DNA of 64,000 nucleotides from Streptomyces sp. QL37 (GCF_002941025.1 NZ_PTJS01000001.1:6667960-6731959); one strand, 5' to 3'; counted from the stretch's first letter, positions 18,277 to 27,289 are shown. The notes: generated by a model from the sequence alone, not told the origin. Program-made: numbers and translations.

Positions 18277-18879
18277 ATGCTGAAAGTGGGCCTGACCGGC
18301 GGAATCGGCGCCGGCAAGAGCGAAGTGTCCCGGCTGCTCGCACGCTACGGAGCCGTACTGATCGACGCCGACCGGATCGCCCGTGAGGTCGTCGAGCCCG
18401 GCACCCCCGGGCTCACGGCCGTCGTAGAGGCGTTCGGTCGTGGAATCCTCGGCCCCGACGGGGCTCTGAACCGGCCGGCGCTCGGCTCGATCGTCTTCGC
18501 CGATCCCGCGCGGCTTGCCACGCTCAACGCCATCGTTCACCCGCTCGTCGGGGCCCGCTCCGCCGAGCTGGAACGGGCCGCCGGTCCCGGCGCGGTCGTC
18601 GTCCACGACGTCCCGCTGCTCACGGAGAACGGCCTCGCCCCGGTCTACGACCTCGTCGTGGTCGTCGACGCCGAGCCCGGCACCCAGCTCGACCGGCTCG
18701 TGCGGCTGCGCGGCATGACCGAGTCCGACGCCCGCGCCCGCATGGCGGCGCAGGCCACGCGCGAGGAGCGGCTGGCCGTCGCCGACATCGTCGTCGACAA
18801 CGACGGCCCCCTGGAGGATCTGGAACCCCAGGTCCGCGAGGTCTGGTCGGAGCTCACCGCACGGGCCGCCACCGGCTGA
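18277..18879 (+). CDS. coaE: Dephospho-CoA kinase
   Basis: A 200-residue P-loop kinase catalysing the last step of coenzyme A synthesis, ATP-dependent phosphorylation of the 3'-hydroxyl of dephospho-CoA. The protein starts [15 protein letters not shown], with the Walker A motif at residues 8-15. [10 protein letters not shown] and the lid region [11 protein letters not shown] are diagnostic. The length is standard for the short form; many Mycobacterium homologues carry an extra C-terminal domain that is absent here. Confidence 0.96.
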   Translation: MLKVGLTGGIGAGKSEVSRLLARYGAVLIDADRIAREVVEPGTPGLTAVVEAFGRGILGPDGALNRPALGSIVFADPARLATLNAIVHPLVGARSAELERAAGPGAVVVHDVPLLTENGLAPVYDLVVVVDAEPGTQLDRLVRLRGMTESDARARMAAQATREERLAVADIVVDNDGPLEDLEPQVREVWSELTARAATG

Positions 18880-18950
18880 CCCGGCGCACGGCGGAATACG
18901 CGCACCCGGCCGGATGTTGAAGAGCGCCAGGCAAGGGGAAGGATACGGCC

Positions 18951-19319
18951 GTGGCCGAAAGCAACCCGGAAACGCATGTCATCGACTTCCGCGCGGCGGA
19001 GCAGCTCCTCGCGGCACGTGATCCGCGGGGTGCGGTCAAGCTGCTCGACTCGGTGATAGCGGCCCACCCGGAGAACACGGCTGCCCGGCTGCTGCGTGCC
19101 AGGGCCTTCTTCGCCGCCGCTCAACTGCGCCCGGCCGAGCTGGAGTTCGAGCTGGTCCTGGAGCGTGAGCCGGACAACGCCTTCGCGCACTTCGCCCTGG
19201 CCCGCACCTTCCAGCGCGCCGGCCGGCCCGAACAGGCCACCCGCCACTTCCGGCTGGCCGCCGCACTCGACCCGAAACCGGAGTACCTGCGGGCGGCGCG
19301 CTTCGACGAACCCTCCTGA
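18951..19319 (+). CDS. Small tetratricopeptide repeat protein
   Basis: A 122-residue soluble protein made of about three TPR units: A-A-R-D-P-R-G-A-V-K-L-L-D-S-V-I-A-A-H-P-E-N, A-A-Q-L-R-P-A-E-L-E-F-E and A-F-A-H-F-A-L-A-R-T-F-Q-R-A-G-R-P-E-Q-A. TPRs mediate protein-protein contacts; no partner is evident. The GTG at 18951 has AAGGGGAAGG upstream. It lies 71 bases after coaE and may be cotranscribed with it. Confidence 0.8.
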   Translation: MAESNPETHVIDFRAAEQLLAARDPRGAVKLLDSVIAAHPENTAARLLRARAFFAAAQLRPAELEFELVLEREPDNAFAHFALARTFQRAGRPEQATRHFRLAAALDPKPEYLRAARFDEPS

Positions 19320-19355
19320 CGGCCGCGGGCGGGGGCGGGCCCGCTCCGGCGGGAC

Positions 19356-19640
19356 TCAGCGCCCGTACCGGCCCCGTCCGCCGCGGTCGGGTTCGTACGG
19401 AGGGACGTCCCGGCCCGGCTGATAGCGCGGGCCCTGCCGCATGTGGCGGACGACCACGCAGAAGTCCGTGACCGTGACCACCAGCAGCACACCGCAGGCC
19501 GTCGCCCAGCCGGCGCGGCCGGTCGCCACGAAGGCCGCCAGACCGAACGCGGCCCAGAGCATGCCCCAGAGACTCAGCCAGAGCCGCATCCGCAGAGGGC
19601 TCCGTGCGGTGGACGGTTCACTTCCGGTACGCATCTGCAT
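19356..19640 (-). CDS. DUF6343-like small membrane protein
   Basis: A 94-residue protein with two membrane helices (about residues 19-40 and 45-62) and a basic, Pro/Gly/Arg-rich tail with R-Q-G-P-R-Y-Q-P-G-R-D-V-P-P-Y-E-P-D. It resembles the streptomycete DUF6343 family, of unknown function. The start at 19640 has GAGAGGAGG upstream; a second in-frame ATG lies two codons later. It is convergent with the TPR gene and divergent from the methyltransferase gene. Confidence 0.72.
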   Translation of the reverse strand: MQMRTGSEPSTARSPLRMRLWLSLWGMLWAAFGLAAFVATGRAGWATACGVLLVVTVTDFCVVVRHMRQGPRYQPGRDVPPYEPDRGGRGRYGR

Positions 19641-19766
19641 CGCCTCCTCTCCAGGATGACCCAGCGGCGCGGCGGACGGAAGCCCGGCCGGCGCCGTCCC
19701 GTGCCGGCAGCCGTCGTCCGGGGCGCGACAGGGAACGCCGCTCCGCGTCCGTACGTTCTGGCGGAT

Positions 19767-20471
19767 ATGGGCGGACAACTGGTACGTGAGGGACACACGG
19801 GGACGGGGCCGGGCGCGATCACACCGGACGGCTGCGCGGTCGAGCTGTACGCGCGCTTGTCCGTCGGCAGCGAACCCGAGGTGATCGCCTCGGTATTGCG
19901 TCCGGGAGCGAGCGTGCTCGAACTGGGATGCGGAGCCGGCCGGGTGACGCATCCCCTGGTGGCCCTGGGCTTCGACGTGACCGCGGTGGACGAGTCGGCG
20001 CAGATGCTGGAGCGGGTCCGGGGCGCCCGCACGGTCCGGAGTCCCATCGAGGCGCTGGAGCTCGGCGAGGAGCGGTTCGACGCCGTGGTGCTCGGGTCGT
20101 TCCTGGTGCACACGAGCGATCACCGGGTCAGGGAAGGGCTCCTCGGGACCTGCCGCAGGCATGTGAAGGACGACGGAGTCGTGCTCGTCCAGCGGGAAGG
20201 AGCCGGTTACCACTCCGATGTGCCCCGGGAGAGGGAGGACCGGGCGGCGGGCTGCACCATCCGGATCCTCTCGTCGGACCCCGTCGGCGACGGGGTGGAC
20301 GAGGTGCGCGTGGAGTATGTCTTCGAGGACGCCCGGTGGACGCAGACCTTCCGGTCGCGGGAGCTGTCCGTGGAGCGGTTCGAGGCGCATCTGGAGGAGG
20401 CCGGGCTCGCAGTCGGCCGCTATCTCACCCCGGACGGCACCTGGGTGCTGGCGCGCCCCCGGCAAACCTGA
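19767..20471 (+). CDS. SAM-dependent methyltransferase
   Basis: A 234-residue class I methyltransferase. Motif I is V-L-E-L-G-C-G-A-G-R-V around residues 50-60, then V-T-A-V-D-E-S at strand 2 and A-V-V-L-G-S-F-L-V-H-T-S at motif II. Similar proteins act on small molecules; the substrate is unknown. I chose the ATG at 19767 because it opens the recognisable fold with a short N-terminus. There is no good Shine-Dalgarno sequence upstream, so a leaderless start is possible and the exact start is uncertain. Confidence 0.75.
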   Translation: MGGQLVREGHTGTGPGAITPDGCAVELYARLSVGSEPEVIASVLRPGASVLELGCGAGRVTHPLVALGFDVTAVDESAQMLERVRGARTVRSPIEALELGEERFDAVVLGSFLVHTSDHRVREGLLGTCRRHVKDDGVVLVQREGAGYHSDVPREREDRAAGCTIRILSSDPVGDGVDEVRVEYVFEDARWTQTFRSRELSVERFEAHLEEAGLAVGRYLTPDGTWVLARPRQT

Positions 20472-20614
20472 GAAAAGGGGGTTCGAGGGCCCCTGAGGCG
20501 ATGAGTTCCGGAGACCGGTGCGGTCTACCTCTCCGTAAGCGCGTGGGAGCGCGGCGGCAGGACCGCACCGCGCCCCGGCGCACGCCACCCACAAGGCCCT
20601 CCGAGGAGACCTCC

Positions 20615-21088
20615 ATGTCCGAAACCGCTGCTCCCACCCCGCTCGCCGCGCCGAACGCCCTCTCCGCGCCGCGCCGTCGCGTGCGCTCCGCCGCCCTGAC
20701 CGGGGCACGCGCCGTCCTCGCGCTGTTCCTCGGCTTCAGCGCCGTGGCCAAGCTCATCGGCCATGCGTCGGCCGTCGAATCCTTCGACCGGATGGGCTGG
20801 GGCAGCGGTGCGATGTACACCATCGGAGCCCTGGAGCTGGCAGGCGCGCTGGCCCTGCTGATCCCGCTCCTCGCGGGAGTGGCCGCCATCGCCCTCGCCG
20901 GGCTGCTGGCCGGAGCGTCCGTCGTCCAGCTGACGCTGCTCGACCCCCCGAACGCGGTCATGCCCGCCCTGCTCATCGCCCTGGTCGTCCTCATCGCCCG
21001 GGACCGTCGGGAGCGGACCCGGGAGCTGTTCGCGCTGCTCCGGGGGCAGGGGCGGACGGCCCGCACCGGTCAGTGGACGAAGCTGTAG
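20615..21088 (+). CDS. DoxX-family membrane protein
   Basis: A 157-residue DoxX-like protein with four membrane helices at about residues 30-48, 68-86, 90-110 and 112-128. The family pattern G-F-S-A-V-A-K-L-I-G at the first helix and G-A-L-E-L-A-G-A-L-A-L-L-I-P at the second are typical. DoxX proteins are linked to thiol/redox balance in some actinobacteria, but no job can be assigned here. The ATG at 20615 follows GAGGAG. Its last 19 bases overlap the convergent lipoprotein gene. Confidence 0.82.
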   Translation: MSETAAPTPLAAPNALSAPRRRVRSAALTGARAVLALFLGFSAVAKLIGHASAVESFDRMGWGSGAMYTIGALELAGALALLIPLLAGVAAIALAGLLAGASVVQLTLLDPPNAVMPALLIALVVLIARDRRERTRELFALLRGQGRTARTGQWTKL

Positions 21089-21426
21089 CTGCGCCAGGGC
21101 AGGGCGCGCGGGGCGTTCGTGTCGGAGAACGTGGTGGCCACGTAGGCGGTCCCCCGGCCGGAGCAGTCGCGGGTGGTGTAGAGGATCATGTCGATCATGG
21201 TCCGGTTGTCGACCTTGCCCGAACCGGCCGGGTCCATCGTGTGGCAGCCCTTCACCGAGGGGCTGTGCACGGTGACGACCTCGTCCTTCTCGGTGGTGTA
21301 GGACACCGGCCCCACCGCCGTGCGCCCGAGGCCGGAACAGCCCGTGGCGGCCAGGGCGAGCAGGACCGCACCGGCGGCGATGCCGGTACGTCGGCGGAGA
21401 ACGGTGGGGGGCGCGGTGACGGACAT
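21070..21426 (-). CDS. Small hypothetical lipoprotein
   Basis: A 118-residue protein with a basic N-terminus (R-R-R-T at 11-14), a hydrophobic segment and the lipobox L-A-A-T-G-C, so it should be a lipid-anchored surface protein with C30 as the modified cysteine. The mature part of about 90 residues contains two further cysteines (in K-G-C-H and R-D-C-S) that could form a disulfide. I do not recognise the family. The gene overlaps the 3' end of the convergent DoxX gene by 19 bases. Confidence 0.7.
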   Translation of the reverse strand: MSVTAPPTVLRRRTGIAAGAVLLALAATGCSGLGRTAVGPVSYTTEKDEVVTVHSPSVKGCHTMDPAGSGKVDNRTMIDMILYTTRDCSGRGTAYVATTFSDTNAPRALPWRSYSFVH

Positions 21427-21570
21427 GGGCGGGTCCTCGTCTGCTCGTCCGGCTCATCGGTACGTCACAGAGACGTGCTGGCGCTGCCACCCTGCCCGGT
21501 CCCCGGGGCGCCGGCATCCGGTGCGCGGCCGGCCGGGGCCACTGGCACCCGGACGGGGGTTCGAAAGTAT

Positions 21571-21587
21571 GCATATCGGGCATATCG
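21571..21587. promoter_or_regulatory. Tandem GCATATCG boxes before the SPFH gene
   Basis: GCATATCG occurs at 21571-21578 and again at 21580-21587 in an A/T-rich island that also contains TTCGAA and GTTAAT. It lies 58 bases before the SPFH start and between divergent genes. The island may hold a promoter or operator; no regulator can be named. Confidence 0.35.
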
Positions 21588-21644
21588 TGTTAATAGGGCG
21601 TGATGAGCGGGTGTGGTGACGCACCCCGGAGTCAGGGGGCCGTG

Positions 21645-22676
21645 ATGGTCCAGGTGCTGGTGATCGTATTGGTGGCCGTGCTCGCGGGCGGTCTGCTCTA
21701 TGGCATGGCCGCGGCCCGGGTGGTCAAGCAGTACGAACGGGGTGTCGTGCTCCGGCTCGGCCGGCTCCACGACGCGGTGCGTCCGCCGGGCTTCACCATG
21801 ATCGTCCCGGGTGTCGACCGCCTCCGTAAGGTCAACATGCAGATCGTGACGATGCCCGTGCCCGCCCAGGACGGGATCACGCGCGACAACGTCACGGTGC
21901 GGGTGGACGCAGTCATCTACTTCAAGGTCGTGGACCCGGCGAGCGCGGTGATTCAGGTGGAGGACTACCGGTTCGCGGTCTCCCAGATGGCGCAGACCTC
22001 CCTCCGGTCGATCATCGGTAAGAGCGACCTGGACGACCTGCTGTCCGACCGCGAGAAGCTGAACCAGGGTCTTGAACTGATGATCGACAGCCCCGCGGTG
22101 GGCTGGGGTGTGCAGATCGACCGGGTCGAGATCAAGGACGTGTCGCTGCCGGAGACGATGAAGCGGTCCATGGCCAGGCAGGCCGAGGCCGACCGTGAGC
22201 GGCGAGCGAGGGTCATCAACGCGGACGCGGAGCTGCAGGCGTCGAAGAAGCTCGCCCAGGCGGCGCAGCAGATGTCGACCCAGCCGGCGGCTCTCCAGCT
22301 GAGGCTGCTGCAGACGGTGGTCGCGGTCGCTGCCGAGAAGAACTCCACACTGGTCCTGCCCTTCCCGGTGGAGCTCCTCCGCTTCCTGGAACGCGCACAG
22401 CAGGGGCAGGGGCAGGGGCAGGGGCAGGAGGCGCCCGTGGGAGCCGGGCAGCCGGCCCCGGAGCAGCCCGCGGACCCGTCCACCGCGGACGCGCCCCTCG
22501 TGGATCCCTCGGTCACGGAGCAGCCCTTCACGGACCGGCCTCTCCCGGACGCCCCTCTCACGGACGCGGGCGCGGAGCCCGACGGGGTCCCGGAATTCGA
22601 CCCGGAGGCGCTCCCGGAGCTCGATCCGGAGGAGGCGCCCGGCCGCTCCCGGACCAGGCCCTTCAGCCGTCACTGA
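21645..22676 (+). CDS. SPFH/band 7 membrane protein
   Basis: A 343-residue prohibitin/stomatin-type protein. One N-terminal membrane helix (about residues 2-20) is followed by the SPFH domain (about 22-190) with V-K-Q-Y-E-R-G-V-V-L-R-L-G-R and V-P-A-Q-D-G-I-T-R-D-N-V-T-V-R-V-D-A. A helical segment with A-D-R-E-R-R-A-R-V-I-N-A-D-A-E follows. Such proteins form membrane-bound oligomers and scaffold membrane microdomains. The last 95 residues are Pro/Asp/Glu-rich and start with a Gln-Gly repeat coded by four CAGGGG units (22401-22424). The ATG at 21645 has CAGGGGG upstream; a GTG lies just before it. Family members often pair with an NfeD protein, which is absent here. Confidence 0.87.
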   Translation: MVQVLVIVLVAVLAGGLLYGMAAARVVKQYERGVVLRLGRLHDAVRPPGFTMIVPGVDRLRKVNMQIVTMPVPAQDGITRDNVTVRVDAVIYFKVVDPASAVIQVEDYRFAVSQMAQTSLRSIIGKSDLDDLLSDREKLNQGLELMIDSPAVGWGVQIDRVEIKDVSLPETMKRSMARQAEADRERRARVINADAELQASKKLAQAAQQMSTQPAALQLRLLQTVVAVAAEKNSTLVLPFPVELLRFLERAQQGQGQGQGQEAPVGAGQPAPEQPADPSTADAPLVDPSVTEQPFTDRPLPDAPLTDAGAEPDGVPEFDPEALPELDPEEAPGRSRTRPFSRH

Positions 22677-22724
22677 CCCGGTCGTCCGCCCGCTCGACCT
22701 GTGGAAACACGGCCGGGGCGGGCT

Positions 22725-22747
22725 CTGTCACACCCCCCGCCTAGACT
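22725..22747 (+). promoter_or_regulatory. RecA-NDp-like element before the SNF2 gene
   Basis: CTGTCA (22725-22730), 11 bases, then TAGACT (22742-22747) matches the spacing and core of the RecA-NDp promoter, though the three bases after the core (CAC) differ from GTG. The SNF2 start is 45 bases after the -10, so unlike the other cases the message has a leader and a good ribosome site. Confidence 0.45.
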
Positions 22748-22792
22748 CGCGAACACAGGAGAAGTGCGAGCGGACCGAGGCAGGAGGGGACG

Positions 22793-25690
22793 GTGGACAT
22801 GACGCGGCGGGAACAGGACGTCACGGTCGACCGGCTGCTGCGGTGCGCGGCTGTCTTCCTGCCGGCAGCGCTGCCCAGGGACGGCCGGATCGCCTTCTGG
22901 GACCCCGAAGGAGCCGTCGGCCTCCCGGGCCCCGGCATGGCGCTCCCCACCGCCGACGCGTGCACCTTCACCGAGCTCACGGTCGTCGTCCGGCACGGCA
23001 CGGACGGGGCCCGCTCCCGCACCGTGCCCGCCATCGCCCTTCCCGTCGGGGACGCGGTGCCCCTGCTCGCGCGCGCCAGGCACCGCGCCGCCGCACACCC
23101 CGCCACCCGTGCCTGGGGAGCGGCGGCCCTGCACGCCCTCACCCTCGTGGCGCGGGGCAGGCTCCTGCCCGGACTGACCGCCGACGACCAGGACGCCTGG
23201 CGGGCAGGACCGCGCGACGCGGAGGACATCGCCCACCTCCGGGCCGTCGCCGCCTCGATGCCTCCGGAGGGACACGCCGTCCCGCTGGACGGCACGCCCC
23301 TGCGTGTCCCCGAACCCCGTGCGCTGCTCGGCGCCTTCCTCGACGCCGTCGCCGACACCCTGCCCCGGACCCCCGCCGCCGCCCACGCCATGGGAGCGCC
23401 GTTCGCCGCCCCCGGCGGACAGCACCTGCCGGACGCCCGCGCCTGGGCCGTCGAGGTGGCCGCAGGACTCGACGCGGGGGTGCGCGTCTCTCTCCGGCTC
23501 GACCTCTCCGCGTACGACCTGTTCGATTCCTCAGGGCAGGACGCCGGGGACGAGGAGACGCCCAGCGCCCCGGCCGCCTCGCGCCATGCCGCCGCCGCCA
23601 TCACCCAGGTGCACAGCCTGGCCGACCCGACGTACGTCACCGACGCGGCCACACTGTGGAGCGGCGGGGCGGGCGAGCCGTTCGGGCCGAGGGCCCGGAT
23701 CGACGCCGTGCTCGCGCTGCGCCGTGCCGCCCGCGTCTGGCCGCCCCTCGAACGGCTGCTGGACCAGTCCGTCCCCGACGTGCTCGCCGTCACCGAGGAC
23801 GAGCTCCACGAGCTGATCGGCCCGGCCGGAGCGAGGCTGGCGGCGGCGGGGGTGGCGCTCCACTGGCCCCGGGAGCTCGCCCGCTCGCTCACCGCGACGG
23901 CCGTCGTCCGCCCGGCGCCCGGGTCGGCCACCGACGGCACCTCCTTCTTCGACGCCGAGCAGCTCTTCGCCTTCGACTGGCAGCTCTCCCTGGGCGACGA
24001 CCGGCTCACCGAGGCCGAGATGGACACCCTGGCCGAGGCGCACCGGCCGGTCGTGCGGCTGCGCGACCAGTGGGTCGTCGTGGATCCCGCGCTCGTCCGC
24101 AAGGCACGTAAGCGGGAGCTCGGTCTCCTCGACCCGGTGGACGCGCTCGCCGTCGCGCTCACGGGCAGCGCCGAGGTCGACGGCGAACACGTCGAGGCCG
24201 TCCCGGCCGGGGCCCTCGCCGCGCTCCGCACGCGCATCCTGGACGAGGACGCCACCCTCCCGGCGCCGCCCGGTCTCGACGCCACCCTGCGCGACTACCA
24301 ACTCCGCGGCCTGGCCTGGCTTGACCGCATGACGTCGCTCGGCCTGGGCGGCTGTCTCGCCGACGACATGGGCCTGGGCAAGACGATCACCGTCATCGCG
24401 CTCCATCTGCACCGCGCGCGTGCCGCGCCCACGCTGGTGGTCTGTCCCGCCTCCCTCCTCGGCAACTGGCACCGCGAGATCAACCGGTTCGCACCCGGCG
24501 TCCCCGTGCGCCGCTTCCACGGCACCGCACGCGACCTCGGCGGCTCCGACGGCGGCTTCGTCCTCACGACGTACGGCACGATGCGCTCCAGCGCCGAGCA
24601 ACTCGCCGGGCACACCTGGGGGCTCGTCGTCGCCGACGAGGCGCAGCACGTGAAGAATCCGCACTCCTCGACCGCCAGGGCCCTGCGCACCATCCCCGCC
24701 CCGGCCCGTGTCGCCCTGACCGGCACCCCTGTCGAGAACAACCTCTCCGAGCTGTGGGCGCTGCTCGACTGGACCACCCCGGGCCTGCTCGGCCCGCTCA
24801 AGGCGTTCCGCTCCAGGCACGCCAGGATCGTCGAGAACACCGGCACCGCCGCCGGCCTGGGCAACGAGGAGGCCGTCGAGCGGCTCTCCCGGCTGGTCCG
24901 GCCCTTCCTGCTGCGCCGCAAGAAGTCCGACCCGGGTATCGCGCCCGAGCTTCCGCCCAAGACCGAGACCGACCACCCCGTCTTCCTCACCCGGGAACAG
25001 GCCACGCTCTACGAGGCGGCCGTCCGCGAGACGATGGCGTTCATCGAGCAGTCGGAAGGCATCGCCCGCCGCGGCCTGATCATGAAGCTCCTGGGCTCGC
25101 TCAAGCAGATCTGCAACCACCCCGCGCAGTATCTGAAGGAGGAGCCGACCCGGCTCCCGGGGCGCTCCGGCAAGCTCGCCCTGCTCGACGAGCTCCTCGA
25201 CACGATCCTGTCCGAGGACGGCTCCGTCCTGATCTTCACCCAGTACGTGTCGATGGCCAGGCTCCTCGCCGCCCACCTCGCCTCCCGCGCGATCCCCTCC
25301 CAGCTGCTGCACGGCGGCACCCCGGTGCCCGAGCGGGAGCGGATGGTGGACAGCTTCCAGTCCGGCGAGGTCCCCGTCTTCCTGCTCTCCCTCAAAGCGG
25401 CGGGCACCGGCCTCAATCTCACCCGGGCCGCCCACGTCATCCACTACGACCGGTGGTGGAACCCGGCCGTCGAGGAGCAGGCCACCGACCGTGCGTACCG
25501 CATCGGCCAGACCCAGCCCGTGCAGGTGCACCGGCTGATCGCCGAGGGCACCGTCGAGGACCGGATCAGCGAGCTGCTCCGGTCCAAGCGGGCCCTCGCC
25601 GACGCGGTGCTCGGTTCCGGCGAGGCCGCCCTGACCGAGCTCAGCGACCGTGACCTGGCCGACCTCGTCTCACTCCGGAGGACGTCATGA
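22793..25690 (+). CDS. SNF2-family DNA helicase/translocase
   Basis: A 965-residue bacterial SNF2/RapA-type ATPase. An N-terminal domain of about 480 residues typical of bacterial SNF2 proteins precedes two RecA-like lobes. Motif I is M526-G-L-G-K530-T531, the DEAH-type box is D615-E-A-Q618, motif III is L-T-G-T-P-V-E-N, and motifs V-VI are L-K-A-A-G-T-G-L-N-L-T and A-T-D-R-A-Y-R-I-G-Q. These enzymes translocate on double-stranded DNA and remodel bound proteins. The GTG start at 22793 has AGGAGGGGA upstream. The SWIM gene begins inside its stop codon (ATGA), so the two products should be made together. The biological role of such pairs is poorly known; damage-type promoter sequence upstream hints at DNA repair. 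Confidence 0.92.
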   Translation: MDMTRREQDVTVDRLLRCAAVFLPAALPRDGRIAFWDPEGAVGLPGPGMALPTADACTFTELTVVVRHGTDGARSRTVPAIALPVGDAVPLLARARHRAAAHPATRAWGAAALHALTLVARGRLLPGLTADDQDAWRAGPRDAEDIAHLRAVAASMPPEGHAVPLDGTPLRVPEPRALLGAFLDAVADTLPRTPAAAHAMGAPFAAPGGQHLPDARAWAVEVAAGLDAGVRVSLRLDLSAYDLFDSSGQDAGDEETPSAPAASRHAAAAITQVHSLADPTYVTDAATLWSGGAGEPFGPRARIDAVLALRRAARVWPPLERLLDQSVPDVLAVTEDELHELIGPAGARLAAAGVALHWPRELARSLTATAVVRPAPGSATDGTSFFDAEQLFAFDWQLSLGDDRLTEAEMDTLAEAHRPVVRLRDQWVVVDPALVRKARKRELGLLDPVDALAVALTGSAEVDGEHVEAVPAGALAALRTRILDEDATLPAPPGLDATLRDYQLRGLAWLDRMTSLGLGGCLADDMGLGKTITVIALHLHRARAAPTLVVCPASLLGNWHREINRFAPGVPVRRFHGTARDLGGSDGGFVLTTYGTMRSSAEQLAGHTWGLVVADEAQHVKNPHSSTARALRTIPAPARVALTGTPVENNLSELWALLDWTTPGLLGPLKAFRSRHARIVENTGTAAGLGNEEAVERLSRLVRPFLLRRKKSDPGIAPELPPKTETDHPVFLTREQATLYEAAVRETMAFIEQSEGIARRGLIMKLLGSLKQICNHPAQYLKEEPTRLPGRSGKLALLDELLDTILSEDGSVLIFTQYVSMARLLAAHLASRAIPSQLLHGGTPVPERERMVDSFQSGEVPVFLLSLKAAGTGLNLTRAAHVIHYDRWWNPAVEEQATDRAYRIGQTQPVQVHRLIAEGTVEDRISELLRSKRALADAVLGSGEAALTELSDRDLADLVSLRRTS

Positions 25691-26964
25691 CCCCCGGTGG
25701 GAGCCCCGCTGCCCGACCCGGCCCCGACGACCTGCGGCGCACCTTCGAAGCGGTGCCCGCCCGCGCCTCCGACGCCGAAGGGCCCTTCGCGGACAGCTGG
25801 TGGGGCCGCGCCTGGGTGGACGCCCTGCAGTCCCTGTCGATGGACGAGGGGCGTCTCGCCCGCGGCCGTACGTACGCCGACGGAGGCCATGTCGCCGCGG
25901 TCACCGTCACCCCGGGCCGGGTCATCGCCTACGTCCACGGCAGCCGCCCCCGCCCCTACCGCGCGGAGCTGCGCCTGCGGACGTTCTCGGCGTCCGACTG
26001 GGACACCTTCCTGGACGCCGTCGCGGCCAGGCCCGGGCATCTGTCCGCGCTCCTGGACAAGGAGATGCCGCACTCCCTGGTCGACACGGCGGGCGAGACC
26101 GGGATCCGGCTGCTGCCCGCCGCCGGGGATCTGGACCCGGACTGCTCCTGCCCTGACCGCGGCTGGCCCTGCAAGCACGTGGCGGCGCTCTGCTTCCAGA
26201 CGGCACGGCTGCTGGACAGCGACCCGTTCGTCCTCCTGCTGATGCGCGGCCGGGGCGAGCGTGAGCTCCTCGAAGAGCTGGGCCGGCGCAACGCCGAGCA
26301 CTCCGCGCGCGAACGCCCCGAGGCCCCCGCCATGCCCTCGGTCGCGGCCCACGAGGCCCTCGCCGACCGCTTCCTGCCGCCGCTGCCCGCCCCCCTGCCC
26401 GTGCCGCCCCACCCGGGGGAGCCGCCGTCCTACCCGGAGCTGCCCGGCGCGCGCGACCCGCTCGGCCTCGATCACCTCGCCACGGACGCGGCCGCCCGCG
26501 CCCATACGATGCTCACCACCGGGGAGGACCCGCTCGCTGGGCTCAGCACCTGGCAGGACGCCGTCCGGATCGCCGCCTCCCGCCCCACCGCCGGGCTCAC
26601 CGCCACGACCCGGGCGCTGTACCGGGAGCTGGCTTACGCCACCGGCCGCAGCACGACGGACCTCGCCCGGGCCGTCGCCGCGTGGCGGCAGGGCGGTGCG
26701 GAGGGGCTGGCGGTGCTGGAAACCCCGTGGGACCCGCCGGCCGGCCCGTTCGACCGGGCACGGCCCGCCCTCGCCGCGGCCGACCACCCGCGCTTCCAGC
26801 CCTGGCGCAACCACCTGACCAACGCAGGCGGCACCCTCCAGCTCCGCTTCGGCCACGACAGCCGCTGGTACGGCTACGAATCCGAGCCGGGCGAGGAGGA
26901 CTGGTGGCCCCGCGCGACGCCGGACCCCGACCCGGTCGCCGCCCTCACGGCGCTGCGGGGCTGA
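25687..26964 (+). CDS. SWIM zinc-finger protein, SNF2 partner
   Basis: A 425-residue protein with a SWIM zinc finger: C153-x-C155, then C162-x-H164 in W-P-C-K-H. The N-terminal part before it contains S-W-W-G-R-A-W-V-D-A-L near residue 37, a segment conserved in SWIM proteins that travel with SNF2 helicases. SWIM fingers bind DNA or proteins. The gene overlaps the helicase stop by 4 bases, so translation should be coupled. The C-terminal region (about 240-425) is helical with a Pro-rich linker and no domain I can name. A joint function in DNA remodelling or repair is inferred. Confidence 0.88.
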   Translation: MTPGGSPAARPGPDDLRRTFEAVPARASDAEGPFADSWWGRAWVDALQSLSMDEGRLARGRTYADGGHVAAVTVTPGRVIAYVHGSRPRPYRAELRLRTFSASDWDTFLDAVAARPGHLSALLDKEMPHSLVDTAGETGIRLLPAAGDLDPDCSCPDRGWPCKHVAALCFQTARLLDSDPFVLLLMRGRGERELLEELGRRNAEHSARERPEAPAMPSVAAHEALADRFLPPLPAPLPVPPHPGEPPSYPELPGARDPLGLDHLATDAAARAHTMLTTGEDPLAGLSTWQDAVRIAASRPTAGLTATTRALYRELAYATGRSTTDLARAVAAWRQGGAEGLAVLETPWDPPAGPFDRARPALAAADHPRFQPWRNHLTNAGGTLQLRFGHDSRWYGYESEPGEEDWWPRATPDPDPVAALTALRG

Positions 26965-26984
26965 CGCCCCGGCAGCCGCGTCAG
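26961..26984. terminator. Compact bidirectional hairpin over two stop codons
   Basis: CTGACGC (26961-26967) pairs with GCGTCAG (26978-26984) around a 10-base loop. The two arms contain the stop codons of the SWIM gene (26962-26964) and of the convergent small gene (26981-26983), so one palindrome would serve both transcripts. Confidence 0.5.
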
Positions 26985-27289
26985 CTCTGGAGGAAGACCA
27001 GCAGAGCGATGATCAGGACCGCGCACAGCGGGAGCACCACCCAACGCGCCTTGCGGAAGGACTCGTTCTCCTGATCGGTCCGTCCGCGGGAGGCGTCGTG
27101 GGAGCCTGCCAGATGCTCCCAGGCCATGTCGTCGATCCTCCGCATGGTCAGCAGCGACGGGGACCAGCCGCAGTCCGCGCAGACGAGGAAGTCGCGGTAC
27201 GGGTCGTACCGGAAGTCCCGCTCGACGTTGACCGTGAACACCTGGTCCCCGGGGCCGATGGCGGTGAAGTGGCGTATGGCCGCACCCAT
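26981..27289 (-). CDS. Hypothetical protein with C-terminal membrane anchor
   Basis: A 102-residue protein I do not recognise. The N-terminal 75 residues are soluble and contain C-A-D-C-G, half of a possible zinc knuckle, and W-E-H-L-A-G-S-H, whose histidines might complete it. The end (about 83-100) is one hydrophobic helix followed by only a few residues, a tail-anchor layout. The ATG at 27289 has GGGAG upstream. Confidence 0.65.
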   Translation of the reverse strand: MGAAIRHFTAIGPGDQVFTVNVERDFRYDPYRDFLVCADCGWSPSLLTMRRIDDMAWEHLAGSHDASRGRTDQENESFRKARWVVLPLCAVLIIALLVFLQS

